NCBI RefSeq assembly: GCF_019100565.1
Contig: NZ_JAHRID010000004.1
Coordinates: 186,001-250,000 of the forward strand
Length of the DNA stretch: 64,000 nt
Direction of reading: 5' to 3'
From: Arsukibacterium indicum
GTDB lineage: Bacteria; Pseudomonadota; Gammaproteobacteria; Enterobacterales; Alteromonadaceae
A program made the position numbers and the translations under genes. The notes beneath the pieces were generated by a model that ran no database searches, was not told the DNA's origin, and saw only the letters and a list, made by a program, of their open reading frames with translations. This document shows positions 1 to 10,662 of the stretch, one piece after another (within the stretch, counting starts at the first letter, position 1; each line of letters begins with the position of its first letter).

Positions 1-444
1 CTGGTAGGCCTGACGATCGTCCAGCGGATAAATGGCTACCTGTATTGCATGCTGTTGCAGTTGTTTAAACCACGCCAGCTTACTGACCTCAGCAAAACTG
101 CGCTGGCCATGCAACACCAGCACGATGTCGGGTGACAGCGTATTAGCTAACTGTTTTAGTTGTTCACTGGCATTGGCTGGCAGCTTCTGCCCCAGTTCCA
201 GCTCTATCAGCCGTTTGTCAGCAAACAGTGACATGGCACCCAGTTCGTTATGCAACTGGCTCCAGTCAAACTGGTTATCTACGGTAAAGCTCAGCCGTTC
301 GGCAAAGCCCTGGGTTTTTGCTGCCTGGCGTATGGCATCAATGGCTTCGAGCTTTTGTAGCGGCTCGTCACCAAAAACCAGATAGCATGCCGCTAACCCT
401 TGCTGAAGCTGGGTAACCAGCTGGTTAGCGTACAGCTTTTGCAT
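1..444 (-). CDS. holA: DNA polymerase III subunit delta, N-terminal part (cut by window edge)
   Basis: The visible 148 residues start [16 protein letters not shown] and carry the FGDEPLQKLEAIDAIR stretch typical of the N-terminal AAA+-like domain of the delta subunit, which opens the beta clamp within the clamp loader. The rest lies beyond base 1. The ATG (442-444) overlaps the lptE stop as TGATG, so it is translationally coupled. The leuS-lptE-holA order is the usual gammaproteobacterial arrangement and supports the call. Confidence 0.9.
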   Translation of the reverse strand, partial: MQKLYANQLVTQLQQGLAACYLVFGDEPLQKLEAIDAIRQAAKTQGFAERLSFTVDNQFDWSQLHNELGAMSLFADKRLIELELGQKLPANASEQLKQLANTLSPDIVLVLHGQRSFAEVSKLAWFKQLQQHAIQVAIYPLDDRQAYQ

Positions 445-926
445 CAGCCTAACCGGGCCAGCTGCCGGATGATCCGATTCGCGGCCTGCTGGCGCAACTC
501 ACTGAGCAATAAGTCCAGCTCGCGCGCTTTTGCCAGAGCCTGATTCGGGTCGTCCTGATAATCACGGTACAGTTCAAACTGATTAAAAGCCGGCTCAGCG
601 CCTGGCATAATTAAATTGTAACTGACTTTATAGATCAGTTCGTACTCGGCAACCTGACCGCTGGGAAACAACGACAGGGTCCGGCGCTCCAGTGTGTCAC
701 TGAGCAGTTGAATGGTCGGAGCGTCTGTCTGCATGCTACCGAGTAAGCGAACGCTGTTCTGTTGTAACCGCGCGTTTAGCAGCTTAGCCAATTCAGAGTG
801 TGCTTCGCTTTGCACATAAACAGCCGGGAACTGGCTAAGTGGCAGGTTGCCCCGCAAATGAAAACCGCAGCTGCTCAGCGTCAGCGTCAGCACTGCTGCT
901 ATCGCCATTTTCAGCATCTTAGCCAA
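444..926 (-). CDS. lptE: LPS-assembly lipoprotein LptE
   Basis: 160 residues. A lipoprotein signal peptide with lipobox LSSC (Cys at about residue 20) is followed at once by GFHLRG, the signature start of mature LptE. LptE plugs the LptD barrel at the outer membrane and helps insert lipopolysaccharide in the outer leaflet. The start codon overlaps the last 8 bases of leuS, and the stop overlaps the holA start, so the three genes form one transcription unit. Length is normal for the family. Confidence 0.93.
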   Translation of the reverse strand: MAKMLKMAIAAVLTLTLSSCGFHLRGNLPLSQFPAVYVQSEAHSELAKLLNARLQQNSVRLLGSMQTDAPTIQLLSDTLERRTLSLFPSGQVAEYELIYKVSYNLIMPGAEPAFNQFELYRDYQDDPNQALAKARELDLLLSELRQQAANRIIRQLARLG

Positions 927-3504
927 CCACCAGGTTCAGCAGTTTACCCGGCACGTAAATCACTTTACGAACGGTAACGCCGTCCAGATAGCGCTGGACG
1001 TTATCATCCTGTTTAGCCTCTTCAAGCACCTGTTGCTCTGTGGCGTCGGCACTTACCGTCACCTTAGCCCGCACTTTGCCATTTATTTGCACCACCACCA
1101 GTTTTTCGTCTTCAACCATCGCCTGTTGGTCAACCACCGGCCATGGCGTTTGCTCAATACCCTGACTCTGGCCCATTTGCTGCCATAAATACTGTGCCAC
1201 ATGCGGGGTGATCGGGTTTAGCAGCTGTAACATGGCCAGCACGGCTTCATGCATAACGGCCTTATCCTGCCCACTGGCCAGGCTGGCCCGCTGCAGTTTA
1301 TTGCTCAGCTCCATAATGGCGGCAATAGCGGTATTAAAGGTATAGCGCCGGCCGATATCATCACTGACTTTAAAGATGGTTTTATGCAGCTCGCGCCGTA
1401 ATGCTTTCTGCTCGTTGTTTAAAGCACTCAGCTGCAACGGCTCAGGCGTGCCGGCAGCCTGCACGTCATGCACCAGGGTGTAAACCCGTTTAATAAAACG
1501 GTGTGCTCCTTCCACGGCTGAGTCTGACCATTCCAGGGTTTGCTCCGGTGGGGCAGTAAACATCATAAACAAACGCACTGTATCGGCACCGTACTGGTTT
1601 ATAACCTGCTGCGGGTCGATACCATTGTTTTTTGACTTGGACATCTTGCTCATACCGGCAGATTGCACCGGCAAGCCATCAGTCTGCAGTACGGCCTGAA
1701 TGATCCGGCCTTTTTCGTCGCGTTCTACTGTTACATCCTGCGGTGATAACCATTGTTTACCGCCATTTTCAGTTTCGCGATAGAACGTTTCAGCCAGTAC
1801 CATGCCCTGACACAATAAGCGTTTAAAAGGTTCATCGCACTGTACCAGGCCAACATCACGCAGCAATTTATGGAAGAAGCGGGCGTAAAGCAGGTGCAAA
1901 ATGGCATGCTCAATACCACCAATATACTGGTCTACCGGCAGCCAGTAATTGGCTTTAGCCGGGTCCAGCATCGCCTGGTCATGATCCGGGCTGCAATAGC
2001 GGGCATAGTACCAGCTCGACTCCATAAAGGTATCAAAGGTGTCGGTTTCATGAAATGCCGGCGCGCCGTTGTATTCGGTTTTAGCCCAGTTGGCATCTGC
2101 TTTAATCGGTGAGGTGACACCGTCCATGACGACATCTTCCGGTAACCGCACCGGTAGTTGATCTGCCGGCACCGGTACCACAGAGCCATCAGCCAGATTT
2201 AACATCGGAATAGGGGTACCCCAGTAGCGCTGACGTGATACGCCCCAGTCACGCAGCCGGTAATTCACTTTCACCTCGCCTTTACCGATACTGGCCAGCT
2301 TGGCAGCTATTGCTTTAAAGGCTTCGCTGAATTCCAGGCCATCAAATTCTGCCGAGTTAATCAGGGTGCCTTTTTCAGTATAGGCCGCCTGGCTTAAATC
2401 AGCGGGGTCGCCACTGCTGGCGGCAACAACCTGTTTAATGGTCAAACCATATTTGCTGGCAAATTCATAATCGCGTTGGTCGTGGCCTGGTACAGCCATC
2501 ACAGCGCCAGAGCCGTAATCCATCAGCACAAAATTGGCTACCCATACCGGCAGTTGTTCACCGGTTAACGGGTGAACCGCAAAAATGCCGGTAGCACAGC
2601 CTTTTTTCTCCATGGTTGCCAGCTCGGCTTCAGCCAGCTTGCCACCTTTGCAGTCGTCAATAAACGCCGCCAGCTCGGGATTGGTTGCCGCCGCTTCGCG
2701 GGCCAGCGGATGCTGCGCCGCCACGGCCAGATAGGTTACACCATACAACGTATCCGGCCGGGTGGTGTACACTTCAACTTCAGTGTCTTTACCGGCAATA
2801 TCAAACCGGATATTGACGCCTTCAGAGCGGCCAATCCAGTTTTTCTGCATGGTTCGTACCTGTTCAGGCCATTCTGTCAGCTGCTCTAAATCAGCCAGTA
2901 GTTCCTCAGCATAGGCGGTAATTTTAATAAACCACTGGGCCAGCTCACGCTGCTCAACCACCGCACCGGAGCGCCAGCCGCGGCCATCAATTACCTGTTC
3001 ATTAGCCAGCACACACTGATCAACCGGGTCCCAGTTAACGGTTGCCATTTTTTTATAAACCAGGCCTTTCTCATACAGCTTGGTAAAAAACCACTGCTCC
3101 CAGCGATAATAGTCGGGTTTGCAGGTTGCGACTTCGCGGCTCCAGTCATAACCAAAGCCCAGCCGTTTCAGCTGGTTTTTCATGTAATCGATATTTTCGT
3201 AAGTCCATTTGGCTGGCGCGGTTTTATGGTTAATCGCCGCGTTTTCTGCCGGTAAACCAAACGCATCCCAGCCCATTGGCTGCATAACATTTTTACCCTG
3301 CATCCGTTGAAAACGGCTTACCACATCGCCAATGGTATAGTTACGCACATGACCCATGTGCAAACGTCCGCTTGGGTAGGGGAACATTGACAGGCAATAA
3401 AACTTTTCTTTGCTGGGATCTTCCGTCACCTTAAAGGCGTTGTCGGCTTCCCATTGTTGTTGCAAAGCGGTTTCAATTTGCTGCGGGTCATATTGTTGTT
3501 GCAT
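919..3504 (-). CDS. leuS: Leucine--tRNA ligase
   Basis: 861 residues, the normal length of bacterial LeuRS. The class I HIGH signature appears as HMGH at residues 49-52 and the KMSKS loop near residue 620. Between them lie the CP1 editing domain and the catalytic core ([30 protein letters not shown]). It charges tRNA-Leu in the cytoplasm. It is the first gene of the leftward leuS-lptE-holA unit. The intergenic stretch to the divergent ybeL-type gene (3505-3636) must hold the promoters of both. Confidence 0.98.
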   Translation of the reverse strand: MQQQYDPQQIETALQQQWEADNAFKVTEDPSKEKFYCLSMFPYPSGRLHMGHVRNYTIGDVVSRFQRMQGKNVMQPMGWDAFGLPAENAAINHKTAPAKWTYENIDYMKNQLKRLGFGYDWSREVATCKPDYYRWEQWFFTKLYEKGLVYKKMATVNWDPVDQCVLANEQVIDGRGWRSGAVVEQRELAQWFIKITAYAEELLADLEQLTEWPEQVRTMQKNWIGRSEGVNIRFDIAGKDTEVEVYTTRPDTLYGVTYLAVAAQHPLAREAAATNPELAAFIDDCKGGKLAEAELATMEKKGCATGIFAVHPLTGEQLPVWVANFVLMDYGSGAVMAVPGHDQRDYEFASKYGLTIKQVVAASSGDPADLSQAAYTEKGTLINSAEFDGLEFSEAFKAIAAKLASIGKGEVKVNYRLRDWGVSRQRYWGTPIPMLNLADGSVVPVPADQLPVRLPEDVVMDGVTSPIKADANWAKTEYNGAPAFHETDTFDTFMESSWYYARYCSPDHDQAMLDPAKANYWLPVDQYIGGIEHAILHLLYARFFHKLLRDVGLVQCDEPFKRLLCQGMVLAETFYRETENGGKQWLSPQDVTVERDEKGRIIQAVLQTDGLPVQSAGMSKMSKSKNNGIDPQQVINQYGADTVRLFMMFTAPPEQTLEWSDSAVEGAHRFIKRVYTLVHDVQAAGTPEPLQLSALNNEQKALRRELHKTIFKVSDDIGRRYTFNTAIAAIMELSNKLQRASLASGQDKAVMHEAVLAMLQLLNPITPHVAQYLWQQMGQSQGIEQTPWPVVDQQAMVEDEKLVVVQINGKVRAKVTVSADATEQQVLEEAKQDDNVQRYLDGVTVRKVIYVPGKLLNLVVG

Positions 3505-3636
3505 TTACATCATCCACGATAAAGTTCTGGCAGGGCCGGCATGGCCGGGAAAAGTGGCTATAGCATACCGCAGCACGGTTTTGACAACAATAAGCAAGCG
3601 TGTTGTCTATACTGGAAAAACCAACAAGGAGGCAAT

Positions 3637-4125
3637 ATGAGTGATTTTTATAAAAAGTATCAGCGCTGGCTGGCCGGATTTAACCGTGACATGCAGCAAA
3701 ATCCGGATAATCAGGACAACCCGTTACTTAAATTTTCCGATACCTTAAAAGCTTATGTTAAGGCCGGTAAAGATCTTAGCGCATACGAGACCCGGCTGTT
3801 TATTGAAACATTAAAGCGGCAATGGCATGAGTATGACGAGACCACGGAGCAAAACCCGCCTGCTGAACAAACTGCGCCATCGCTGTGGCCTGAAGCGTTG
3901 TGGCAGGAGCTTAGCAATATCACCGATAAAACCCAGCTGGAGTGGCAGGAGCTGACTCAGGATTTTAAACATCAGGGCGTTTACTATCAGGGCGAAATGG
4001 TAGGTATGGGCCGTTACCGGTGCAGCAACTGTTATCAGCATATCGATTACACCCATCCAGCTGACTTATTAGCCTGCAGCCATTGTGGCGGGGTTCAGTT
4101 TTACCGGGAAGGGTTGCCTGTCTGA
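3637..4125 (+). CDS. ybeL: YbeL-type zinc-ribbon protein (DUF1451)
   Basis: 162 residues from the ATG at 3637, chosen because AAGGAGG lies at 3626-3632; a longer reading from 3541 has no such site. The N-terminal two thirds are helical and charged. The C-terminus holds a four-cysteine zinc ribbon: CSNC near residue 127 and CSHC near residue 151. This matches the DUF1451 family, whose E. coli member ybeL also lies next to leuS. The molecular role is unknown. Confidence 0.85.
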   Translation: MSDFYKKYQRWLAGFNRDMQQNPDNQDNPLLKFSDTLKAYVKAGKDLSAYETRLFIETLKRQWHEYDETTEQNPPAEQTAPSLWPEALWQELSNITDKTQLEWQELTQDFKHQGVYYQGEMVGMGRYRCSNCYQHIDYTHPADLLACSHCGGVQFYREGLPV

Positions 4126-4205
4126 TCTAATCTGTTAAAGGCGGCGGTGATAACAAAGTAATGATTTTGACCTGTTATGACTCTGCAAGCCATCTTGTCG
4201 CTGTT

Positions 4206-4239
4206 TTTACTGGTTTTAGCGCGTTTAAACCCCTATAAT
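4206..4239 (+). promoter_or_regulatory. Candidate sigma-70 promoter for the SulP gene
   Basis: A perfect TATAAT lies at 4234-4239 in the 249-base gap before the SulP gene. The best-spaced -35 (TGGTTT, 4211-4216, 17-base spacer) is weak. The leader would be about 130 bases long. Inferred from consensus only. Confidence 0.4.
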
Positions 4240-4374
4240 ACGCGCTTATTTTTTCACAGTGTTCAATTATTGAGCAATAAGCGTTTAGCAATAAATGCTG
4301 CCCAAAAAGCATTGAGTAAAAAGGAAATGCAGCAGCTGTGCTGTATTTCAGCAAATAACCTGTTGGACATGTAA

Positions 4375-5859
4375 ATGATTAATTCCCTCAAGCAGAACTG
4401 GTTCTCCAATATCAGAGGAGATGTTCTGTCTGCTATTGTCGTCGCGCTCGCCCTTATTCCGGAAGCGATTGCTTTCTCCATTATTGCCGGGGTTGATCCT
4501 AAGGTCGGTTTATATGCCTCTTTTGCTATTTGTTTAATTATTGCCTTTGCCGGGGCCCGGCCAGCGATGATCTCCGCTGCTACCGGTGCTATGGCGCTGC
4601 TGATGATCACCCTGGTAAAAAACCATGGTCTGGAATACCTGCTGGCGGCCACCTTGCTTTGTGGTGTGATTCAGATTGTGTTCGGTATTTTTAAGCTGGG
4701 CGACTTAATGCGCTTTGTCTCACGCTCGGTGGTTACCGGCTTTGTTAATGCGCTGGCCATTCTGATTTTTATGGCACAGTTACCCGAGCTCAGCGGCACT
4801 TACGGTACCACCATGGTATACGGTATGACAGCGCTGGGGCTGGCGATTATTTATCTGTTTCCCTATGTGACCAAAACCATACCCTCTCCATTAATTTGTA
4901 TCATCGTACTTACTGCGCTGTCGCTGTATTTCGGCCTGGATATCCGCACTGTGGCCGATATCGGCGAACTGCCGGATAGTCTGCCGATATTCCTGTGGCC
5001 GGAAGTACCTCTGACGCTGGAAACCCTGCAGATTATTTTCCCGTATTCACTGGCACTGGCGGTGGTAGGTATTCTGGAATCACTGATGACGGCGACCATT
5101 GTTGATGATTTAACCGATACCAGCAGTGATAAAAACCGTGAATGTGTGGGCCAGGGTGTCGCGAATATAGGCTCAGGTTTAATTGGCGGTATGGCAGGCT
5201 GCGCGATGATTGGCCAGTCAATTATTAACGTGAAATCCGGTGGCCGCACCCGCTTATCTACGCTGTTAGCCGGCATTTTACTGCTGATAATGGTAGTGTT
5301 TTTAGATAAGTGGGTGGGGTTGATTCCAATGGCGGCGCTGGTTGCCATTATGATTATGGTATCTATCGGCACCTTTAGCTGGTCGTCAGTAAAAGATTTA
5401 CGCAAAAACCCGAAAAGCTCTTCGGTGGTAATGATCATGACGGTCATCGTGGTGGTCGCTACCCACAACCTGGCATACGGTGTACTGGTGGGCGTGTTAC
5501 TAAGCGCACTGTTTTTTGCCAACAAGGTGGGCCAGATTCTGTATATTGGCTCAAAGCTCACTTCCGATGGCCATCAGCGTGATTACCAGGTTGTCGGTCA
5601 GGTGTTTTTTACCTCTGCCGAGCAGTTTATCGCTGGCTTTGATTTTAAAGAAGCGGTAGAAAAAGTCAGCATTGATTTAAGCCGGGCCCACTTCTGGGAT
5701 ATTACGGCAGTGAGTTCCCTGGATAAAGTGGTGCTGAAATTCCGCCGTGAGGGCACTGCCGTAGAACTGATTGGCTTAAATGAAGCCAGCGCCACCCTGG
5801 TTGATAAGTTCGCTGTTCACAATCAGCCTGATGCGGTAGCCAAGCTGATGGGCCATTGA
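4375..5859 (+). CDS. SulP-family inorganic anion transporter with STAS domain
   Basis: 494 residues. The N-terminal hydrophobic core (about residues 15-390) holds SulP signatures ([20 protein letters not shown], then [15 protein letters not shown]). A C-terminal STAS domain (about 400-490) carries [17 protein letters not shown]. SulP proteins move sulfate, bicarbonate or other anions across the inner membrane. The short type with a STAS domain and a following Usp gene is often bicarbonate-related, but the substrate cannot be read here. The ATG has only a weak ribosome site. The uspA-like gene starts 24 bases downstream, so the two are probably co-transcribed. Confidence 0.88.
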   Translation: MINSLKQNWFSNIRGDVLSAIVVALALIPEAIAFSIIAGVDPKVGLYASFAICLIIAFAGARPAMISAATGAMALLMITLVKNHGLEYLLAATLLCGVIQIVFGIFKLGDLMRFVSRSVVTGFVNALAILIFMAQLPELSGTYGTTMVYGMTALGLAIIYLFPYVTKTIPSPLICIIVLTALSLYFGLDIRTVADIGELPDSLPIFLWPEVPLTLETLQIIFPYSLALAVVGILESLMTATIVDDLTDTSSDKNRECVGQGVANIGSGLIGGMAGCAMIGQSIINVKSGGRTRLSTLLAGILLLIMVVFLDKWVGLIPMAALVAIMIMVSIGTFSWSSVKDLRKNPKSSSVVMIMTVIVVVATHNLAYGVLVGVLLSALFFANKVGQILYIGSKLTSDGHQRDYQVVGQVFFTSAEQFIAGFDFKEAVEKVSIDLSRAHFWDITAVSSLDKVVLKFRREGTAVELIGLNEASATLVDKFAVHNQPDAVAKLMGH

Positions 5860-5883
5860 TTAAAGGCAACAGGAGAAACAACA

Positions 5884-6738
5884 ATGACTAAAAAAGTAAT
5901 GGCGTGTATTGACGCCTCGCCTTATGCCGAAGCGGTTTGTGATTATGCGGTCTGGGCTGCAAAACGTTTATCGGTGCCAATGGCCGTTATTCATGTGCTG
6001 GATAAAGCCCAGCATACCCATACCCCGGATTTAAGCGGCAGCATTGGCCTGGGGTCACAGGAAGTGCTACTGCAGCAGTTAGCCGAGCTGGATGAAAAAC
6101 ACGGTAAGCTGGCAATGGAGCGCGGCCGGGTTATGCTGGATGCCGCCAAAAACCGGGCCGGCCAAGCCGGCGTACCGGGCGTTGATGAACGGTTGCGCCA
6201 TGGCTCTCTGGTTGAAACCCTGGTTGAACTGGAAGAAGAAACCCGCTTACTGGTGCTGGGCAAACGGGGCTTTAGCAGTGCTGATGCCCATGGCCATCTG
6301 GGGCTGCATGTTGAGCGGGTGATCCGCAGCTTACATAAACCTATTTTATTAACCCAGCAAAGTTACAAAGAGCCGCAACGGATAATGTTGGCTTATGATG
6401 GCAGCGCAACCGCTTTAAAAGGGCTTGAAATGCTGGCCGCCAGCCCGCTGGGCAAAGGTTTACCGGTGCATCTGGTAATGGCCGGTGCCAATATTGAAGC
6501 TGCGCAGCAGCAAATGGAAACTGCGGCCGTTATTTTGCGCAACGCCGGTTTTGATACCCGGGTGGCTATTGTTGGCGGCGAGCCGGACGAAGTGTTAAAT
6601 CAGTACCAGCAGGAGCATCATATCGATCTGATGGTTATGGGGGCTTATGGTCACTCTCGTATCCGTCAGTTTATTGTGGGCAGTACTACTACTGCCATGA
6701 TTAGCAAAGCGAAATGCTCTTTGTTAATCCTTCGCTGA
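5884..6738 (+). CDS. Universal stress protein, tandem UspA domains
   Basis: 284 residues with two UspA folds in tandem (about 1-150 and 155-284). The second ends with the ATP-binding signature GAYGHSRIRQFIVGSTTTAM, the G-x2-G-x9-G-S/T motif. The first has a degenerate version (GKRGFSSADAHGHLG). Usp proteins are cytoplasmic nucleotide-binding stress proteins. A strong ribosome site (AGGAG) precedes the start. Position directly behind a SulP transporter suggests a regulatory partner for it, as with DauA-like pairs, but this is inference. A long hairpin follows the stop. Confidence 0.87.
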   Translation: MTKKVMACIDASPYAEAVCDYAVWAAKRLSVPMAVIHVLDKAQHTHTPDLSGSIGLGSQEVLLQQLAELDEKHGKLAMERGRVMLDAAKNRAGQAGVPGVDERLRHGSLVETLVELEEETRLLVLGKRGFSSADAHGHLGLHVERVIRSLHKPILLTQQSYKEPQRIMLAYDGSATALKGLEMLAASPLGKGLPVHLVMAGANIEAAQQQMETAAVILRNAGFDTRVAIVGGEPDEVLNQYQQEHHIDLMVMGAYGHSRIRQFIVGSTTTAMISKAKCSLLILR

Positions 6739-6781
6739 TAAAACAGGCAGCCCGGCTCCCTGCCGGGTCGTCTGTTTTATC
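6737..6781 (+). terminator. Long hairpin terminator after the usp gene
   Basis: GATAAAACAG...CTGTTTTATC arms enclose an inner CCCGG/CCGGG stem; the right arm ends TTTTAT. It begins inside the usp stop codon. The symmetric A/T arms could work in both directions. Confidence 0.75.
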
Positions 6782-6818
6782 GTAATATCAATGTTGTTTA
6801 AATCTGAAGTAACCAATC

Positions 6819-8270
6819 ATGTTTAAGTTCAGCATCATTCTGTGTAGTTTGCTCGCGTTACTGTGTTCACCTGCTGTATTTGCTGCCAGCGGTCCTCTGG
6901 TGTTAACTGCTTCGACAACGGGTTATATCGCCTTATTTGTTTTTATCATTGCCTACCTATTGGTAATGCTGGAAGAAAAAATTCATTTGCGTAAATCAAA
7001 GCCGGTACTGGTGGCGGCGGGTATTATCTGGGCACTGATTGGCTGGCGCTATATTCAGGCTGATATGCCAACGGTTACCGAGGATGCGTTCCGCCATACT
7101 TTGCTCGAGTTTGCTGAGCTGATGCTGTTTTTGTTAGTCGCGATGACCTATATCAACGCCTTGGAAGAGCGGCGGGTGTTTGATGCGTTACGCAGCTGGA
7201 TGATCCGAAAGGGCTTTAGCTACCAGTCGTTGTTTTGGATCACTGGTATTTTGTCATTTTTCATCTCGCCTATTGCCGACAACCTGACAACTGCTTTGTT
7301 AATGTGTGCTGTTGTGATGAAAGTGGCTGAGGGTGATAAGAAATTTATCAACCTGTGCTGCATTAATATTGTGGTCGCGGCCAACGCGGGTGGTGCCTTC
7401 AGCCCCTTTGGTGATATCACCACGTTAATGGTATGGCAAGCTGGTGTATTGCGCTTTATGGAGTTTCTGGCCCTGTTTTTACCATCAGTGGCTAACTACC
7501 TGATCCCCGCCATTATTATGAGTTTCTTTGTTGAAAAACGTAAACCCTCGGCGGTGTTTGAGGACGTTGAATTAAAACGCGGTGCCATCAGGATTTTGTG
7601 TTTGTTCCTGTTAACTATTGCTACAGCCGTTGCTTTTCACTCTATACTGCACTTACCACCGGTATTAGGCATGATGACAGGTTTAGGTTATCTGCAGTTT
7701 TTTGGGTTTTTCTTGCGGGTGACTTTACCCGGTTCACTGGCACGCAAGCGCGCTATGGCTGAGCGGGCCGGCGATCAGGAGCGGATCAAATCATTGGGGC
7801 AGATTGTGCCATTCGATGTGTTTAATCGGGTAGCACGGGCAGAGTGGGATACCTTACTGTTTTTTTACGGTGTCGTGATGTGTGTCGGCGGCCTGGGTTT
7901 TATGGGCTATCTGGAACTAATGTCGAACGTGCTGTACACCCAATGGGATGCCACCTACGCCAATATTGCGCTGGGGCTTATTTCAGCGGTAATTGATAAT
8001 ATTCCTGTGATGTTTGCAGTGCTTACCATGATGCCGGAGATGTCACATGGTCACTGGTTATTGATCACCCTGACAGCCGGGGTGGGCGGTAGCTTGCTCT
8101 CTATTGGCTCGGCGGCTGGTGTGGCCCTAATGGGCCAGGCACGAGGTTATTATACTTTTGCCGGCCACCTGAAATGGACGCCAGTGATTTTCCTGGGCTA
8201 CATTGCCAGTATTGCGGTGCATTTATGGTTAAATGCCGGCAGTTTCGCTGAATTTGGTATGGCCAGCTAA
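6819..8270 (+). CDS. nhaD: NhaD-type sodium:proton antiporter
   Basis: 483 residues with a cleavable-looking N-terminal segment ending AVFAAS, then about 12 hydrophobic segments of the ion-transporter superfamily. NhaD signatures are visible: SPIADNLTTALLMCAVVM, NAGGAFSPFGDITTLMVW and the C-terminal AVIDNIPVMFAVLTMMP and GSLLSIGSAAGVALMG. It exports Na+ (and Li+) in exchange for protons at the inner membrane, fitting a marine or alkaline-tolerant lifestyle. No clear Shine-Dalgarno is seen at the ATG. Confidence 0.88.
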   Translation: MFKFSIILCSLLALLCSPAVFAASGPLVLTASTTGYIALFVFIIAYLLVMLEEKIHLRKSKPVLVAAGIIWALIGWRYIQADMPTVTEDAFRHTLLEFAELMLFLLVAMTYINALEERRVFDALRSWMIRKGFSYQSLFWITGILSFFISPIADNLTTALLMCAVVMKVAEGDKKFINLCCINIVVAANAGGAFSPFGDITTLMVWQAGVLRFMEFLALFLPSVANYLIPAIIMSFFVEKRKPSAVFEDVELKRGAIRILCLFLLTIATAVAFHSILHLPPVLGMMTGLGYLQFFGFFLRVTLPGSLARKRAMAERAGDQERIKSLGQIVPFDVFNRVARAEWDTLLFFYGVVMCVGGLGFMGYLELMSNVLYTQWDATYANIALGLISAVIDNIPVMFAVLTMMPEMSHGHWLLITLTAGVGGSLLSIGSAAGVALMGQARGYYTFAGHLKWTPVIFLGYIASIAVHLWLNAGSFAEFGMAS

Positions 8271-8332
8271 AGAGATTTACATCTGCATGCTATCTCAGGG
8301 CTGCTAAGCTTAGCCGCACAGCCTGAAAGTCT

Positions 8333-8368
8333 GCTCACTTAGCCAGCGTTTTAGCTGGCTGAGTGGGC
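8333..8368 (+). promoter_or_regulatory. 15-bp stem-loop just upstream of gabD
   Basis: Left arm 8333-8347, loop GTTTTA, right arm 8354-8368. All 15 positions pair as RNA on the + strand (two as G-U). It is not followed by a T run but by the AGAGGAG ribosome site of gabD. It may be the nhaD 3' end, a processing site, or a control element of gabD. Confidence 0.5.
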
Positions 8369-8388
8369 AATGCAAAAGAGGAGATGCA

Positions 8389-9846
8389 ATGACTAAACTT
8401 CAAGATCAGCGTTTATTGAAAAATGCGTCGTACTGGCAGGGCGAGTGGCATAACGCCGACACTTGTTTTGATGTTATTAATCCGGCAACTGGCGATGTTA
8501 TTGCGCAGGTTGCAGATGCCAGTGCCGCTGATGCTGAAAAGGCGCTTGCGGCTGCTGATAATGCTTTCCCCGCCTGGGCTGCCCGGCCTGCGGCAGAGCG
8601 CGCAGATTTGCTGCAGCGCTGGCAGCAATTGCTGTTAGAGCATCAGGACGATTTAGGCTTACTGTTAACGCTGGAGCAGGGCAAACCGCTGGCTGAAGCC
8701 AAAGGCGAAATAGCCTATGGTGCCTCTTACCTGCAATGGTTTGCTGAAGAAGCGAAGCGGGTATATGGCGACACTATTCCTGCCAAATCAGGTGATCAGC
8801 GGATCATTGTTATTAAACAGCCGGTGGGTGTGGTTGCCGCTGTTACACCGTGGAATTTTCCTAATGCCATGATTGCCCGTAAAGCGGCAGCCGCCCTGGC
8901 AGCCGGTTGTACCTTTGTGGTTAAACCCGCGCAGTTAACGCCGCTGTCGGCATTAGCAATGGCAGAGTTAGCGCAGCGCGCCGGTATTCCGGCCGGGGTG
9001 TTTAATGTGGTTACCGGCACCGATGCCAAAGCCATTGGTAATGTATTAACCCAGGATAAGCGGGTGGCCAAATTCAGTTTTACCGGCTCTACCAACGTCG
9101 GTAAACAGCTGGCCAAACAGTGCGCCGGCACAGTTAAACGGGTATCGCTAGAGCTTGGCGGCAATGCCCCCTTTATTGTATTTGACGATGCTGACTTAGA
9201 TGCAGCCATTGACGGCCTGATGGCATCAAAGTTTCGCAATGCCGGCCAAACCTGCGTTTGTACTAACCGGGTTTTGGTGCAAAAAAGTGTGCAGCAAGCC
9301 TTTACCGACAAACTGCAGCAGGCTATTGGCAAATTGAAACTGGGTAACGGCACTGATGAAAACGTAGACATTGGCCCGCTGATAAATAACGATGCCTGCG
9401 ACAAAGTTGACGAGTTGCTTAAGCAAGCAACTGAAAGCGGCGCTAAGGTACATTGTGGCGGTAAACGCCAGGCAGCAGACAGCCTGTTTTATTTACCAAC
9501 GCTGCTAACCGGTGTTAATAATAATATGGCAGTGGCGCAAGAAGAAATATTTGGCCCGGTAGCCGCGGTGCAAAGTTTCGATGATGAGGCTGAAGCGATA
9601 GCGCTGGCTAATGCCACCGAATCAGGGTTGGCAGCCTATTTTTATAGCCGGGATATTGGCCGCTGCTGGCGGGTTGCCGAGGCTCTGCACTATGGTATGG
9701 TCGGCGTAAACGAGGGTATGGTATCTAACCCAAGTGCGCCATTTGGCGGGGTTAAACAGTCCGGTTATGGCCGGGAAGGTTCAAAATATGGCCTGGATGA
9801 TTATCTGGATATCAAGTATTTATGTCTGGGTGGGTTAGCTAAGTAA
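8389..9846 (+). CDS. gabD: NAD(P)-dependent succinate-semialdehyde dehydrogenase
   Basis: 485 residues, the usual ALDH length. It has the cofactor-binding TPWNFPNAM, the general base in LELGGNAP (Glu255) and the catalytic Cys289 in [13 protein letters not shown]. The second Cys two residues on (Cys291) is the GabD hallmark. It oxidises succinate semialdehyde to succinate in the 4-aminobutyrate route. An AGAGGAG ribosome site is present. No gabT lies nearby, so it may serve other semialdehydes too. Confidence 0.9.
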   Translation: MTKLQDQRLLKNASYWQGEWHNADTCFDVINPATGDVIAQVADASAADAEKALAAADNAFPAWAARPAAERADLLQRWQQLLLEHQDDLGLLLTLEQGKPLAEAKGEIAYGASYLQWFAEEAKRVYGDTIPAKSGDQRIIVIKQPVGVVAAVTPWNFPNAMIARKAAAALAAGCTFVVKPAQLTPLSALAMAELAQRAGIPAGVFNVVTGTDAKAIGNVLTQDKRVAKFSFTGSTNVGKQLAKQCAGTVKRVSLELGGNAPFIVFDDADLDAAIDGLMASKFRNAGQTCVCTNRVLVQKSVQQAFTDKLQQAIGKLKLGNGTDENVDIGPLINNDACDKVDELLKQATESGAKVHCGGKRQAADSLFYLPTLLTGVNNNMAVAQEEIFGPVAAVQSFDDEAEAIALANATESGLAAYFYSRDIGRCWRVAEALHYGMVGVNEGMVSNPSAPFGGVKQSGYGREGSKYGLDDYLDIKYLCLGGLAK

Positions 9847-9912
9847 CCCGGTTGTCTGAAGCAAGCTGCACTGTCATTTGGTGGTGCAGCCCTATCCGCG
9901 CCAGGGAGTGGT

Positions 9913-10533
9913 ATGGCATTATCTGAATTAATCAGCCCCTTATTTACCTTAGCCGCGCTGGAATATGCCGCTAATGGCTTTTATTTGCTGGCGGTGTTTC
10001 TGGCTGCGCGTAACAGCATTCATACCTGGTGGCTGGGTATTATTGGTTGTGGCTTATTTGCGGCGTTGTTTTATCAGGTGCAGCTGTATGCCGAAAGCAT
10101 GCTGATGCTGTTTTTTATTGCCACCAATTTTATCGGCTGGTACCAGTGGGGCCGCCAGCACGGCGTTAAGCACGTCAGCAAAAGCCGGATAGGCCACTTA
10201 TTGCTGTTTACCGGTATTGCCTTGCTGGTTACCGCAGCGCACGGTTATTTGCTGCACAACCTGACCAATGCCTATGCGCCCTATGTTGACTCGTCAATTT
10301 TAATGTTTAGTCTGATTGCCCAGTTTTTACTGATGAACCGCAAACTGGAAACCTGGTGGTTCTGGTTGCTGGTTAATACCATCGCCATTCCGCTGTATAT
10401 TTCCCGCGAGTTGTATGTCACCGCCATAGTGTATTGCGGCTTCTGGTTTAACGCCTGGTATGGCTTATATCTGTGGCGGCAGTTGAGCCGGGTGAACACC
10501 CGGTCAGAGCATAAAAAGCGGGTGACCAATTAG
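9913..10533 (+). CDS. pnuC: PnuC-family nicotinamide riboside transporter
   Basis: 206 residues, seven or so hydrophobic segments. It contains the family pattern LEYAANGFYLLAVFLAARNS and the W-rich NFIGWYQWGRQ followed by a C-terminal FWFNAWYGLYLW. PnuC proteins take up nicotinamide riboside (or thiamine, riboflavin in relatives) by facilitated diffusion. It lies 66 bases behind gabD and may share its transcript. Substrate is not certain; no NadR or thiamine gene is adjacent. Confidence 0.82.
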   Translation: MALSELISPLFTLAALEYAANGFYLLAVFLAARNSIHTWWLGIIGCGLFAALFYQVQLYAESMLMLFFIATNFIGWYQWGRQHGVKHVSKSRIGHLLLFTGIALLVTAAHGYLLHNLTNAYAPYVDSSILMFSLIAQFLLMNRKLETWWFWLLVNTIAIPLYISRELYVTAIVYCGFWFNAWYGLYLWRQLSRVNTRSEHKKRVTN

Positions 10534-10606
10534 CTAATCAACGCAGGCCCTGTTGTTGGCTTATATTGGTATTGCGCTATGGGCCAGGTTGATAAAATTG
10601 GTTCAA

Positions 10607-10632
10607 AGACTGCTTTGAGAGAAAAGCAGTCT
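10607..10632. terminator. Hairpin between convergent pnuC and protease genes
   Basis: Perfect 10-bp stem AGACTGCTTT/AAAGCAGTCT with a 6-base loop. No strong T run follows on either strand, so it is a weak or factor-assisted terminator candidate. Confidence 0.5.
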
Positions 10633-10662
10633 GACAAATTAACTTTGTTCTGATCCTGATAA

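Noticed and set aside
3581..3613. TTGACA...TATACT as promoter of the ybeL-type gene
   Set aside because: The spacer is 21 bases, too long for a normal sigma-70 promoter.
4177..4374. 65-codon + strand frame just before the SulP gene
   Set aside because: No ribosome site, low-complexity content, and it covers the best promoter candidate; better explained as leader.
4863..5561. 232-codon minus-strand frame inside the SulP gene
   Set aside because: Antisense shadow of a clear transporter; no ribosome site or motif.
8796..9404. 202-codon minus-strand frame inside gabD
   Set aside because: Antisense shadow of a conserved dehydrogenase.
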